A stretch of 64,000 bases of DNA from Onthophagus taurus (taxonomy: Eukaryota > Arthropoda > Insecta > Coleoptera > Scarabaeidae): NCBI RefSeq assembly GCF_036711975.1, contig NC_091971.1, forward strand, positions 8,997,501-9,061,500. The letters are read 5' to 3'. The translations under genes were made by a program, and so were the position numbers. The notes beneath the pieces were generated by a model. That model saw only the letters and a program-made list of their open reading frames with translations. It ran no database searches and was not told where the DNA came from. Below, piece by piece: positions 34,430-48,429 of this stretch. The stretch's first letter is position 1, and every line of letters begins with the position of its first letter.

Positions 34430-35151
34430 CTAATTAAACACAATGCTATGAAGAATAGGCCTTTGGCACTTCTCCTCAAAATTATGGAGAACTTCTTCGA
34501 TATCATTATCCAGATCTTCACTTTGCGACAACTACAAAAAAAATTAATTTTAATGTTTTTCACAAAAATTATATTTCTAACTTAATTACCATTGAACATA
34601 AATCACTAATTAGAAAAGCTCCAATTGTAGCTTCCTCCAAATTGTCCTGAATATCAATATTGATAACATGAACAATAGAATTATCAACAGCTTCCTTGGA
34701 ATCCATGTATTCCAAAACTTGATCGTAAACTCTTTCTTCGCAAGTTATAAGGACATCAAATTTATCGCTGCTTTCTTGAAAACGCTCTGGTTTTAGTTTT
34801 ATCCTTCTATTTCTATCCAAGGTATGTAATAAACCATTTTGGGTATATCTATGTTAATTGCAAAAAAAAAATTTTAAATAAATTTAATGGACCAATTTAA
34901 TTGACATACAAAGTTTTATCCTTAGCTAATAAATCCGAGTAAATCTCATCATATGATACCCCAAAATCATAAACATTAGGTTTATCAGCTGCTGAACCTG
35001 GCAATTTAACTTTATCTCCCGTACCAAAGGATTTCACATAAAAACCTTTTTTTGCTAGAAACGCATGAGCTTCCATACTTCTGTTCATGTTACTCGAACA
35101 TATTACCGCCAGTTTTAAGTTAGTTATATATTTTTCCGAAGGCATTGTCAT
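34430..35151 (-). CDS. Ssu72: RNA polymerase II CTD phosphatase Ssu72
   Basis: Exons (complement) 34910-35151, 34590-34848 and 34430-34531 give 200 residues, close to the ~194 of animal Ssu72. The catalytic CX5R loop is [14 protein letters not shown] with C18 and R24. Further family marks are [36 protein letters not shown], the aspartate-bearing [19 protein letters not shown], and the C-terminal FEEK...ILHSIVFN. Ssu72 removes phosphate from Ser5 and Ser7 of the polymerase II CTD and works with symplekin in 3'-end processing (family knowledge). The first intron is resolved by the GTATGT donor and phase (TT|A). A second Met two codons in (35145) could equally be the start. It lies 394 bases downstream of D2HGDH on the same strand; TTTATT at 34359-34364 is its likely poly(A) signal. 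Confidence 0.96.
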
Positions 35152-35545
35152 TAAAAACCGTTTATAAAGAAATTTGGAGGAGCTACTATAACATAACCTT
35201 ATTTCTGAAAAAATTTAGTGCTATAATACGAAGCGAGTAGGTATATTTTTGTAGGATGTAAAGTTGTGTTTCGAAATGTAATAATTAATAATAAATAAAC
35301 AGATCTTTTAGGTTATTTAGAACATTTCTCTTAAAAAATATGTAAGATTTGACAAGTTCAAGTGTATATAAAATATAAACGTCAATTGTCAAAAACACAC
35401 ATTGTTTGGGATTGCCATCTATTAGCAAGTAGCAGCACTAATAACTCAATGATTTTAAATTTAAACAATTATTATTATTTTAAAATGTTTATTTCAACAA
35501 AATAAAAAAATATAACAATATTTATTTCTTCTAATAAGTTTATTT

Positions 35546-38500
35546 TTATTGTGGAAGAACCTTGTAAGGATTTAAGATATTATTAGGATCCAAAACTTTC
35601 TTTAAATCCTTCATAAGAGAAATGGCAGCCTCTGATTTTGAGTAATGGATATATTTAGGCTTGCGAAAACCAACTCCATGCTCAGCACTAACACTGCCTT
35701 TACGAGCGGAAGTGAACTCATAAACGTACGGCTCAATTTTCTTTAAAATTTCCTGAGAAAATTCTTTCAGACAAATATTTAAATGAATATTTCCATCACC
35801 TGTTAACAAAATTAAAAAAAACAAGAGTAATTAAGTTAATTAAGACGTTATGGGGTTTTATAAGGAAGCAATTTATATAATGATTAATGAACGAAAACGC
35901 CCCTTTGATTTTCTTTTAGTTCCCTTTTTGGTTTTTTGATTATTACATTTTATAATTCGACGTATAAATTGTGGAATCTAAACCCCCTGACGTTTCGTCG
36001 TTTATTATTCTGAGTATTCCAAATGGAGAAATGGAAAGGGAATGAAAAAGGGGGAGAAACCCCAACACCACACCCTACTGGCACAATTTTCAAATGGCAA
36101 CCACCCCAACGGTTGTAGTAAATCAAATTAACCCACCCCAAATATCGTGATTTTCTTTTTTCTATCCTTTATTCTTTTTTTTGTTTTATATAAAATTAAA
36201 ATAAAAATTAAATTCTTACCAACATGTCCATATCCGCAAATTCTAAAAACTTCAGGATCTTTTAATCGTTCCCGTAAATCTTCCACGATAGCATAAAATT
36301 CTTTAACAGGATATGATAAATCATATTTAAAAACGTATCCATCACACAATAACCCTTCAGTTATTCTTTCTCTTAAAGCCCAAATTGATTTCATTTTAGA
36401 ATCTTCATTAGTAACGGTTCCGTTTAAAACAATTCCTTCGTTCATGACTTTTTCTAAAAATAAATTCATTTTTTCTTCGTCATGAGCCAAATTACTTCCT
36501 TGGGTTTCGATTAAAATATAAAATGGGTAAATCCCAATTGGCGATTTCATCCCGTAGTAAGTTGAAACAACGTCCAATGATTTTTCGTCGATTAATTCAA
36601 ATGATGAAAGAATTTCGCCTAAATTACTTTTCGCCATTTTAAAAGTTTTTAAAATATCTTCAAAACTGTTAACACCGAGATATGCTACGTTTAAAGCTTT
36701 CGGTTTCGGTGGACATTGAATAGCTATTTTGGTTATAAATCCCAATGTTCCTTCTGAGCCAATAAAAAGATGTTTTAAATGATAACCGGTGTTATCTTTT
36801 TTTAACGTCGATAATAAGTCGAGGATTTCTCCGTTTGCTTTTACCTGAATTAGAAAAAAAAATGTTAAAAAACGATTAAAAAGAAATAAAATTAAATTTA
36901 AATCGATTAAAATGAATAGTGGTATTTTTCGATACCAAACCCAATAATCATGGTGATCAGAGAGCAGAGGAGGTACTTCCTCTGAAAGAAATGGACGTGT
37001 CTAATGGGTACCTTCGAGGTCTTCGGCGATTGTCGGGTTGAGAGAGAAAGGAATCAAGCGAGCGTAGTGTATGGGTAAAAGAACGTTCAAACGATTGGAG
37101 CGTGGAGATGGGGTATAAGAAGAGGAAATCGCTGAGGAGGACGCTGACCCCAAAAGGTTTCTTAACAAAAATAAAATGAAGATTGGATAGAAAGTATAAA
37201 GAAATAAGATGGATTAAAATATAAATAGTCTTTGTATAAAAGTTTATTAGTACTTTTACTTTCTTAGATCTTAGAAGATTTTTTGCATTTCTTATTAATA
37301 TGGAACTAGCTCTGATGTAGGGTAAATGCAACCGAAATCGTTGACTTTGAATGTAAAGTTATAAGTAGAGTTAAGTTAAGACGTACAAGCATAATATTTT
37401 TCTTTCGTGCAACAAAATCGTTTCTAAAAAGTGAAGAAAATGGTAATCAGAAATGGTGATGAACGTTCCATCACACATATTATATAATTTTTTGATATCA
37501 GAGACATAAATTATTTTGGTCTTATTTCTGCCATAGTGACTTTTTCGTTAATCTCAGTTTTCCAATAAATTTTCTGACATTACCTTATTGGTTTCAACAC
37601 TTTTCCTACCACTTTCTCTTTTTTATGAACATTTGCATCTAAAAACTGTGTTTTGCTATGTTTTGTATTCAATTTTTGACATGTCTCTCTTTCTTTTTTT
37701 TTATTATATGTTGTTCTGGATCTTCCTGGTTTAATTTGTATTAGGTATTCAAGCATTAAACAGACATTGATACAAATTTATCTAAAAATTCTGCACATTT
37801 AGAAGTTTTGAGTACTTTATCTTCTAGATGCAGGTCGCTTTCTATCAGCACATAATTGTATAGAGATTTAAGTTTCAATTTGCAAATTACTTTGCAGAAA
37901 GATTCAAATATTTAATTTTATATAAATATAAATTCTAGCTTGCATAAAGATTTTGGAACCAGTTTGAATGAAGATTTTTGTACCTAATTGTAACAATTTC
38001 CAAGTCTCATTTTGAAAAATTAATTTCAAGAAGAGTGTGACCAAGTCTTATAAAGAAACTGTGATAAAAGTGTTATATGTATTGTCAAAACTAATATTTG
38101 ACGAAATAGATTACACGAAGCGACTTTGCTTGAATCGCAAAATGTATTCTGCTTTGAAGATATAACATTACTATGCTGAAATAACCCGTCAGTAAATATT
38201 AAAAGAATTTCTTGGAAAATCTGATGATAATAATTACTCAACACGCAATAAATTCTGTATTTGGGAATTGGGAGTGAATTCATCTTGTTGATTCGTTATC
38301 TGATAGATAGATCTTAGGTCCAAAAATTAACTCGTACTAGGCAGATTAATGGAAGAGTGTCGCAACTTTCACATCGATGGCGACCTGTAGCTTTATACAT
38401 ATATCTTGCAGTGGAATTTTGAATGATACTTTTGATTTTACGTTCAAGCATGAACTTAGACTTAATGCAACCAAGTCAGCTATGAGTTTGGAAATAAATG

Positions 38501-41500
38501 TGATACTTTGATTAAACATGTTGGGGATTGAGGTTGGGAGACTTCCGATACCATTAGTTGCTAAGACCAGGAATTTAAGTTTAATCATGGATAACAAATT
38601 TGGATAAAAAAACTAATGTCAAAATATGTCATTTCTATTGTACATTCACTAAAACTGTACGATCATGGAAAAATTCTAAGGACTTCAACTATTAAAATAA
38701 TTAGACGTCGAAACGATAAGCCTTTAGAAAATTAGATAATGCCTTTAAGATTGCGACTAAAGGCATTATCTAATTTTCGTATGGTTATGGACAAACTTGT
38801 AAGTTGTTCTTCCAGTATTACGAAAATCATAAAATTTTCTTTTTTAAAAATCTCTCTTATTGAATAATTCGATTTTTACCAAAAATTTCCTTACCTATAT
38901 TTGGTAGCCTCGCAAAGTAACTTGATTGTTATCATGATCACAACAGCAAAGTACATTTTTTATAATAAAACAGCATCAAATTTTTTGGCATAAGAACCGT
39001 TGAACTAGCTGTTGAAAGGCACAAAAGTTTGCAAAAAACATATTTTGCAAACACGAATCAAAAATGTAGACAATTTTGGTTACTTTTCCAAATCGACAAC
39101 ATTAATATAATTTAGATCGCACACAACATATGCTAATTGGTGATGATTAAAGTACAACGAACGATCACTAACTTTGGTATTATTGTTTCTATAATTGAGT
39201 GTGAATAAAGTAATGAATAATATATTATTTGGATTGCGGAGCACCAAAACATTCATCTTTTATTAAAAAATGTGGCTGGAAATAGCTCCATGAAAGTGGA
39301 GGAAGTAGAAGAAATCGTAATCGTGGTACACAAAGTTTGCTAAACTATGCAGAATAGACAAAATTACAAAATTGTATTTGTTGCAGAGATATCCTTATTT
39401 ATAAGGTTCAGAAAAAAACGTCAAAATTAAATTAAGGTGCCTAAATTCTAAAATTATTTTTGTTCCTTGCCATGTTCCTTACTTTTTCTTGGCCGTCTTC
39501 CAATTATTCCTATTTGCATCAATTTTTTGAGGATTCTCTCTTCTGGTATTCTGTTTATTTTCTATTTTACTCACTAACGGTATTTGATCTAAGTCATATT
39601 TTATGGTTTCGTTTCTAATTTGATCCTTTCTAGTTTGTCATTTTTGATTTATGTTTATCTTTCATCGGCCATGTTTCGGCTCCATAAGGGTCGGTGTACA
39701 TATGGTTTTATAGGTTTATTGATTCTTATTTTCATTTTACCTATAATTGTGTTATTGATTGTCCATCATTCCATTTTTGCTAATTTATTTGTACATTTAT
39801 TTTCATTTTCTTCCCCTTTCGTTATGTGAATAATCTTGGTTTCTCCCACATTTATTAGCATTACTTCTAAGTAGGCTTGCCAGATGTTAATTTTTCCATT
39901 TTTGTACCTGCTATTAGCAAGTTCTTGAGGACGATGAGAAATGAAACAGCAGCAGGAGTAGAAAATATGCCCGAAAACTTTAATTTGGAGAAAGATATAC
40001 AACAAAGACTGCTATACCATATATACATATATACCTATATATTATATTATATGAAATATTAATTCATGGTTTTAATCAATTCATGATTTTAAGAAAAATG
40101 GAGAAATATAATGAAACATAATGATCTAAAATTTGTTTAAAAGTAGTTTTGTGAACTCGGGACATTTTACATCAATCAAAAATTTACAAGAAAATCAGTA
40201 CATAAAATCAATAAAAATATTAATTATTTGTTTAAGTTACTCCTCAAAACATTTATGATCAATTCTTAAGAGTAAGACTTGCATTTCTTTGTAGATTTTG
40301 CAATTTGTTTTTGCATAATCAGCAGTTAACATGTATTGCATTTTTTCTATTCAACGTAAATAATATAAAAGTACAAATCACGTTTTTTTATTAATACTTA
40401 CCACTTCCAATCCAAGAACACTCCCATGTAAATTTCCATACCTCAGCAATCTTAATCCACCAGCATTCGTAGAAACATTTCCTCCAATATGACAAGAACC
40501 TTTCGCGCCTAAATCCAACGGCATCATAAATCCTTTTTCATTAACGTAATTTTCAACGTTTTCAAGAATACAACCAGCTTCAAGAACGGCAATCCCTAAA
40601 TCAATAACATTTCTTTACATAAGTTACATTTAAAATTATTTTTTACCAGAAATGTCATCAAGTGAAGATATAGTATTCATTAAACTCGTTGTGATGATAA
40701 CTTCATCAAAAACGGGGACCGAGCCGCCCACTAAACCTGTATTGCCCCCCTGGGGACACACCGCCAGTTTATTTGCATTGCAAAACGATAGAATTTTCGA
40801 TACCTCGATCGTTGACTTTGGTTTGAGGACACATTGACTATAACCTTTGATTAAAAAAATACATAAATCAACTTGAAAAGAAAAGTCTTAAATGTTAATG
40901 TTATGAGATGGAGAATAATGAATGATGATGAGAAAAAGATGATACAATTTTCAATATTTAGTGCGTACCTCTCACAGATTTTATCCAATCTACATTAAAA
41001 CCACTACATTCCTCGCTATCAGTTATAACTCGATGATCTCCTAAAAGCCGTTTAAAAAAATCTATGTGATCTTTATCTAATTTAGTGTAGTTCCCACGTT
41101 TCACATCTTTATAACGATCCTAAAAGAAAAAAAAATTGTTTGAAAGAATTTGCTGATGATATGTCTAGAAGTTATCAACAAAAGAATCTGTATATCTCAG
41201 ATTTCATTCTTCTTATTAAATTTCAATTTCTTTTTAATTATATTTCTAATTTTATATTAAATTTTTATTTATAAAATAAATAATTATTGTGGGTGTGAAA
41301 TATGAAAAGCCCCCTTGTAAAGGTGTTCGATACTAAACGACGAGGAGAGAAAATGGAGGGGTTTGAATAGAATTAAAACGGAAGCGAATTAATACAACTC
41401 CCCTTCTCGTTCGAAAAGTTGACCACTTATGCCCCACGGAGCATGAGGGAGAAAGAGAAAGACAAAAACTGTAAGATGGCTAAGAGATAGAAAGAGAAAC

Positions 41501-41858
41501 GAAAAAAAAGTCACCACCTCTCTTCGTTATAGTTATATCTCAACCTTTCTTTGTATGTTTTTCAGAGTTTAAAAGGGGAGTAAAGTGTAAAGAGAGTGTG
41601 AGGAAAAAGGGGATGTCGGGTTTTGGTGGGAGGGAAATTGAAGCGAAACAGATTTAACTAATGGGGAGTTGAGAGAGAGAAGTTACCCAACCTTACCTTC
41701 GTTAGCTCGGGGACACCTGTTGATACATGCCTGACGAACGTTTGCTGGCGATGCGAAGTTATTATTAGACGATGCGATAGGAATGATGATAACGATGCCA
41801 CTAGCGACGGCGTTGGTAGCGATGATGATGATAAAATTCTTGTGGCGAGGTTGTTCAT
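35546..41858 (-). CDS. D2hgdh: Mitochondrial D-2-hydroxyglutarate dehydrogenase
   Basis: Exons (complement) 41697-41858, 40969-41119, 40647-40844, 40402-40595, 36220-36844 and 35546-35799 give 527 residues, close to the human length. Exon 1 is a Ser/Arg-rich, acid-poor leader ([13 protein letters not shown]...) fitting a mitochondrial presequence and ends PELTK, joining [14 protein letters not shown]-domain motifs are [14 protein letters not shown] (135-148) and [18 protein letters not shown] (200-217). Metal and substrate residues appear as [13 protein letters not shown] (H441, H448) and AEHGVGF (E482), with the 7- and 34-residue spacing I recall for the human enzyme. It oxidises D-2-hydroxyglutarate to 2-oxoglutarate using FAD, passing electrons to ETF. 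In exon 3 the phase requires the acceptor AAAG before 40844 rather than TATAG seven bases further on. TTTATT at 35521-35526 is the likely poly(A) signal. Confidence 0.95.
38727..38778. repeat. Perfect 21-bp inverted repeat with 10-base loop
   Basis: Positions 38727-38747 pair without mismatch with 38758-38778. The left arm starts GAAAATTAGATAATGCC, and the loop is AGATTGCGAC. It lies in the large D2HGDH intron. It is short for an insect pre-miRNA and no longer pairing flanks are apparent; it may be a tiny foldback remnant. Confidence 0.75.
39460..39770 (-). mobile_element. LINE fragment, decayed C-terminal part of ORF2
   Basis: The minus strand, across several stops and frame changes, reads [23 protein letters not shown](M), KLERIKLE and [19 protein letters not shown] followed by RPRKS. 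This is the order of the conserved tail of many arthropod LINE ORF2 proteins (TLLYGAETW, then WxGHVxRMxxxR and GRRxxGRPRKxW). No intact ORF remains. It sits inside a D2HGDH intron in the same orientation as the gene. Confidence 0.6.
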
Positions 41859-44800
41859 TATTGCGAATTAGATGTGTCTAATTGTAAGTAGAAAAGAATT
41901 GTTAGAAACGGTTAAATATAAAAGAATCGTACAATATATAACGGAAAGCGTTTAAAAAATTATTTGATATGGTTAAAAAAGAAACACTTTCTCCAACAAA
42001 GCTTAAAATCTGTTTTTGAAACAACTTGATTCTTACCTAAATGTTCTAGAAAAAATTAACTTTTTTGTTATATATAAAACAAACTTCGTACTTTGGTGCG
42101 AACAAAATAATGCTTTTTATAACAATGCGTCCGTTCGTGACCAACGTGGCTCTATTTATACTAGTTTTTGATAAAAATTTGTTATATATAGATACGTCAT
42201 TTTGTACAGGTGTACTAAAATTAAACACATAACTTATTTGAATTGGCTTCGAGTTATTTTTCAATCCTTAGGAATCTACAATTTATTGAAACTACTCGAC
42301 TACAACTTAAAATTTTGAATTCCTTATCAAAACGGAGTTAGAATATAACGAGACAGGGAGTAAGTATCTATCAGAGTTAAAAAAGGTGCCCATAAAAGGT
42401 GATGTGGAAGATTTTTGTCTTAGAATACATAATGTTTTTTATCATCAACAACTTATTATACAATTTCTGCAAGAAGATTCTTTTGGGCATATAAAAACGT
42501 TTCATACAAAAACGTCCTGATATTATAAATAAATAACATGATAAAGATAACCAACGTATGAAATCTCAAACACAGAGTGGTTTAAGCTTTAAGTTGAACT
42601 CGAGATGTAGATGATGATCTCGATGATCATAGAAACATATATCATTTATTGTAATCTTCAGTACGATTGTTGGTATTCCTGCTCTTGTTCTGACCAGAAT
42701 TTGAAGTATGTTTTATATCTTCCATTATTTTCAACAACTTTTTGGTATTTTTGGTTACAAGTGTTCTTAGTTATTGTCTTGTAATCATGTAAAGTTATCT
42801 TTAAAAAATAGATTGACTCATCAAATTTATGGCATTTATAGTATTTCTTGTATATACGTGTGATATTCTACTAGAAACATGTAGAAACCTCAAAAGCTGA
42901 TGACTCATTTTCTAAGAATAAACGTGTGTTTCTTTGATAATCATGAGTGACTTAAAAAAGTATTTCAATAATTCAAGTATTTAATAAAATATAAAGTCAA
43001 TAGTGATATCGAAATATTTAACATTATTACTCAAATATATGTAGTTGTGGAACTAACAACAATAATTTATTTCTTTCTCTAGAAGATGAACACGATTTAC
43101 TTCAATTAGAATGTAATTCCTTTCATGCTCGTAAAATTATTTTCCACTGCTCCCTGAAACCTCTCCGAATTTCTTGGAAAATTAGTTTTAATCTTTAACA
43201 TTACCCTCATATCCGCTGATATTATCAAACCATGATGTAATAGATGTTAATCGTGACTTAGTTTGAAGTTACGTCAATTAAAAATGAGTTTTATAAGATT
43301 TTAACAGCACATGCATTGACAGATATCGCTAAGTATTTAACCGATAGTTAATGGACTCAAGACTTCATTGAGATTTTAATAAAGACAAGTTAATAAACGA
43401 ATGCTAATCTATGCCTCATCTAGCGTTAACCGAATGTTAACTCTAAGTTAAGGTAGTATTAAAACAAAAATGGATTCCATAAAGCTCATCGGCAAACAGT
43501 ATCACCGTAACTAGAACAACCTCACCAGATCGATTAGTTAACTTCACGTTACTTCAAACGAATAGCGGTATTAAAACTGAAATCGTAATTAAATATTGTA
43601 AAAAATTAAATCAAAGATATCCCAAGTGACGTTATATTCAGATCAAATTAATTTAAAAAACATTAAATCGCACACTAATTAACACCGAGGTACGCTAATC
43701 GAGTGTTAACTATGAATTATCGTCGAGATACATCAAAAATGGGTTTATAAAATTTTAACGTCATATTAACCTTAATCGCTTTCGTAATAAAGCATTATAA
43801 ACGCGATAATTAATTAAATATTGATTTTTTACATATCATTAACGTCACAATCAATCAAGAACTGATATTATCAAAACATGATTTTGTACTAATATGAAGG
43901 TTGACATCATCATCATTAATAGACTTTGTTTTGCGTCTGTGCATTTAAAAATGTGTTCTATAAAATTATTATTCACCATTAACCTTCTATTAACTTCAGC
44001 AGATTTCTACAAACATTAATAGTATCTAGTAACTTTAACTGATCATTTATCGATCGTGATTAATTATTTTTCAAATATGAGTTAAACGATAGCTTATCAA
44101 ATATGGCCTTAAAACCCAGCATTTTCGATGTATTATTCAAAATGGGTACTATTTTAATCGAATCTAATCAAAATTAGCATGATTTTAATCGAACGTTAAT
44201 CGATAGCTGTCGCTATTTGAACTTAAACACGCTTTTATAATACTTAGTTATCGTAAAGTCACGATAGCCTCAAAATTCGAAATCCCGACCACATCTCAAA
44301 ATTCATCAATATTTGAAACAAAACGATTTTCATAAAAAATAGAATATCTAAATCTTTAATTAACCTTTTATATAATCTTAGGCTTAAGACAATATGTACT
44401 TTCATTTATCCCAATGTGATGAACACAAAATTTTAGTCAAATAATTTGTCATAATTGAAAGGTTTTGTATCCGAATGAAAAGAGGTTGGAGTTAATTTGA
44501 AAGTCGCAACTTCAACCTGTTGCTGCCACCTCTGGCAGTAATGTAAGTTTCAATAGAATCAAAAACCACTACTTTGTACTAAGCACCTCTGTTATGGATA
44601 ATTATGTAAGATAGGTTGATTTGTTAAAAGTAATGTCCAACATTTTATCGATAATGTTACTATTAGTAAGTGATGAGTAACAGATTGAGCAAAAAGAATT
44701 TTGGTCTTACAAAAAGATTCGTTATACTCAAATTACCAATTTGGAATTATGTTTGCAAGGATTTCGACCAAATTTAGTACCAATCCACAGGAAAAAAATT

Positions 44801-47159
44801 ATTATCCCTAAAAATCTTGGTTATTGTTATTAACTTTATTTTTGAATGACAGATAATAAATCGCTAAAAAGTTTAATAAGCAGCAATTTTGAGTCCATTT
44901 TGAAGCATCCAATTTTATATGTAGATATCGATTTCTGTACCGAGTATTTAGTATTATGCTCTTAACAAAACGAGTTTTGAAAAAAAATTACAGTTGTTTT
45001 GCAGGCAATCAATAATCACTGCAAAAACGGCGGTAGTTTGAATTTTTCATATGCTTCAAGTGAAATACTCAAGCGGCAGGAAAAGAAGATGAATTACAAA
45101 TACCTAAAGCTAGGTATTACTCTATCCTTCAAATTTTTGTCTAGTATGGAGGTCCAGTATGTAAAAAGTTTGAACTCATATACAAGCTCGTCTAACGAAG
45201 GCAAAATTATTTTTGGATTGTTGTAAAGAATTAACTTCAGCCATTTCATTTTGTGATACGCGAGGATTGCAATCCAAATTTTGTCAGACGGTTTTTGGCT
45301 AACTCAATCATATTGGTTTTGCTACAAGTTAATACAAAGTAATTGAAATCGAATGTCATCTTCCAAAGTTTCTCAGGCACATCTTAAATAACAACCAGGA
45401 CACTATTTACCTTGAAAAACTAAACCTTATAGTAAGTCATCTAATCCTTTCTTCTTGCTTTGAGGTAATCTTTCTATCAACGTTATTTTAGTAAAAGAGT
45501 GCAAATTAATTGAAAGTTCGGAATAATTATTTTGGAAAAAGCAAATAGTGCTTCAACTTAAGTAAAGTTTGGCAAGATTCAGAAAGTTAGAAGTGACGTG
45601 ATATAATAAATAACTTTGACGTTATCTTTTAGCGTTATCTGTATGATTTATCGGAAAGAAGCTAATCATTAAGTCCCAAAGGTTAATGATATTCTTTACT
45701 TCAACCCATGATTCTAACCTAATCACGTTAGGATTAGGTTGGGTTGATTTGGGATGTCATTAAGTTTTTGGGTCATCAAAGAATTGTTTTGGCATTTAAT
45801 ATTGGATTCTATTAATTCGCAGGTTATTAATTGTATGTTGTTTAGGAGATGTTATACATTACAATACAAGTTACATAAAATAGTATAGTAACCTGAATTG
45901 TGTGAAGAAATAACTACACTACACGTAACATCCAAAATGTCAAAAATTATGTTAATAACATCGGAAATTTTATGTATTATTTATTGCTCATTGTGTAGTA
46001 GCCCGCCTAAAAGCAGTTTTTCTGCATAACGGAAACACATTTCAATCTATATACCTGTTGCGTACGGCGCCAGCGCCATTGCACATCACTTGTAAAAGCA
46101 TTTCGTATAAAGATGGAGCAAGATTTTTGGAGTTTCCATATTTTCATGAAAAAATTACATGAATGCTAAATAGATATTATAAACTACAATGCAATATGTG
46201 CTCAAAAAATCTATTTTCTACATTCCTATTTATGCTTTTTCCGGAAAGCATGGCTCAGTTAACGATGATCTTGGAGAACGCTTTCACCAGGAAATTTGAG
46301 AAGCGACATTAAGGCTGGCGCCACACTTGACAGAAATTGCGTCGCGCTAATTTAGTCGCGTAAATTTCGACACAAAAATTGTCGGCGAAATATACATAGT
46401 TTTTATACTATACAGGATGTACAACACAGAAAGATTTATAAATGTAGTGCAGAAATGTATATTTACTTGTAATGTCTTGTAATTGACAGGTTAATAAGAC
46501 ATCATCAAAATTGGGTCCATCTCGTCTTCTACACACAAAATCAAACAAACAGCAAAATCATAAAAACTAAGAATAGCATTGAGTTGAGTGTGAGATATCA
46601 TAATTTTATACTGTAAACGCAGTGGAAATAGAATATATTATATATTTTTGTTGCTTAGCTATGAAACTAAAAAACTTAGGATTTCTCAGTATGTAAATGA
46701 GATTCGTATCCTAGATGAGATATATGACTTTGTTTCCTAATGTTGCTGAGCATGAAGTTAATCGAGTTTTATGAGAGAAAATTTGCATGTTTTTTTAATG
46801 TTCTAATTATATGGTAACGTGCCTAGAACTTACAAAATCCTAAAACTAATAACAGACCAAAGTAGACAAATACAAGTATATACATATAGAAGAAATGAAG
46901 TTGTTTATTTATGATCAAAATCAGTGTTACAATGTTTCGTGCAACCTTGGTGGTCTTTATTAGGAACGACGCCAGTCAGAGGATTATGATTTAAGGAGTG
47001 AAGTGAAATGGATCATATTATGACCTAGGAAAGAATTTTTCTTTGAAGCAGCAAAAACTTATACTAAAGTATCTTAAGACGTAATATCTAGTAGTATCTT
47101 TTAATCCATTCATAAACTTCTCCCCAAACAAAGCAAAATCAAGAAGCTTTTAATCCCCC
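41859..47159. other. 5.3 kb AT-rich intergenic region
   Basis: I recognise no gene. The part 43150-44300 is dense in GTTAAC, CGATTAA and TTAATCG words, suggesting a decayed repeat. A stretch near 42335-42480 has a short protein-like + frame (TGSKYLSELKKVPIKGDVED), possibly a Gag-like remnant. An isolated transposon-like end (TACAGGTGTACTAAAA) lies at 42203. Around 46313-46400, GGCTGGCGCCACACTTGAC looks like the end of another repeat family. Confidence 0.4.
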
Positions 47160-47540
47160 CATCATTCGGTCATACGTCATAACGCGCTGACGTACGCGCG
47201 ATTACGAGACCTCCGGTTGGAAGATTACGATATTCGCTTATTATTCGAGGGAAGATCAAAGCGGCGCGGCGGTCTCTAGCGATCGAGTCGCCCGCGGACG
47301 GCCGAGGCCAGAGGGGCGCAAGCGCCAACGCATGCGTACCGAGGCAAATCGGCGCCGTTCGTATCATTGGCCTCGCGCGCGAATGCGCTAATCTATCATC
47401 GCGGGCACCCGCGAAGGGACGAGGCGTGGGGGATGGAGGGGAACGCGTATCCCCCGCTACCGCCCCCGTTACATGCAAATTGGAACGTGACGACGTGGAG
47501 GGGTTGTAGCGTATGTTCCCCGCGCCCAATTAAATTGTGA
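47160..47540. promoter_or_regulatory. CpG-rich island 1 (candidate promoter)
   Basis: About 380 bases of strongly CpG-rich sequence in an AT-rich background. They contain CTGACGTA (CRE-like) near 47187, the palindrome ACGCATGCGT at 47328-47337, and an octamer ATGCAAAT at 47473-47480. A 119-codon minus ORF across it is low-complexity and probably a by-product of GC content. The transcript direction is not clear. Confidence 0.45.
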
Positions 47541-48429
47541 ATTCCGGTACGATGATCGTTTCGTTTTGTTTTTTTGTTTCTCCCCCACCTTTTCAAGCAG
47601 TATCTTGATGCATATATAATAATTCAAAAATAATTAAAATGTGGATATAAGTACTTTTAGAGAATTTAGGCCATAAGATAACATAAAACATTACTTTTTC
47701 GTACATGTTTTATTTGATCCAGATGTTTTGAATTCGAATTTGATTTAAATGAAAACTTTCATAGACGTGGAACAATGCGATTTGTTTCCTAGTAATTTGC
47801 ATTCGACTACGTAAGATTCCATTGAATGCATGAGAATGCACTAATTTGCATATACTAAAATCTTGTTGTACAGGAAGATTGGGATCAGATTAAAATCGTC
47901 TCATTAAAACCCCACATTCATGGATTACTGGTTTAAACTAGTTATTTTTCGTCGCTTTCTTCATTCTGCTCAAGTTTTGGCAAAAACTTCCACAAGGAAA
48001 GGGTACAAATCAAAAATTGCTAATGTCAATGAAAAGAACACGTTCTGCCATTTCTTGTAGGATAAGCCCTATTATGTGAAGGAGCACATGTTAAGAGTAA
48101 AAACAAGTTGGAGAAGACCCTAAGTCTTCAAGTTGAAAAGAAGGATTACATAAACCGACATAATTCCATCATTGTTATTGGTTTGCCAAACAAGAAATTT
48201 AGGAACACTTGTAAAAACAAAGTGAAAAAGCTTGATTTCGTAAAGTTGAAAAAAATTGGATTGCTATTAATTAAATTTTTGATCTTGCTAAATAAATTGC
48301 GTAAATCCTAAATCAAAACATCATTTTGCCCAATTCTTTTTCAGGTTCAAAAAGTTCTTAAATACTTAATTGTTTCATTTAATGCCTAATTAAAGCGATA
48401 ACTTATCGTCTTTATTATTTCCGTGATAA

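Larger units (their letters stand above)
36845..40401. other. 3.6 kb intron of D2HGDH
   Basis: By far the largest intron of the gene. It holds a GA-rich, relatively GC-rich segment (about 36950-37160) with a 124-codon minus ORF I do not recognise, a perfect 21-bp hairpin near 38727-38778, and a LINE remnant near 39460-39770. The rest is AT-rich. Confidence 0.55.

Noticed and set aside
36957..37331. 124-codon minus ORF in the large D2HGDH intron
   Set aside because: Lies between well-supported exons, low complexity, no family resemblance; more likely chance in a GA-rich segment.
41705..41718. GGGGACACCTGTTG resembling a transposon end
   Set aside because: It is coding sequence of D2HGDH exon 1; similar CAGGTGT strings at 12393-12400 and 18145-18151 are splice acceptors with coding bases.
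42335..42485. Protein-like + frame (TGSKYLSELKKVPIKGDVED), possible Gag remnant
   Set aside because: Too short and too weak a resemblance to assign to any element.
47170..47596. Overlapping GC-rich minus-strand ORFs of 119 and 66 codons
   Set aside because: Arg/Pro/Ala-rich translation of a CpG island with no domain, in overlapping frames; stop codons are simply rare there.
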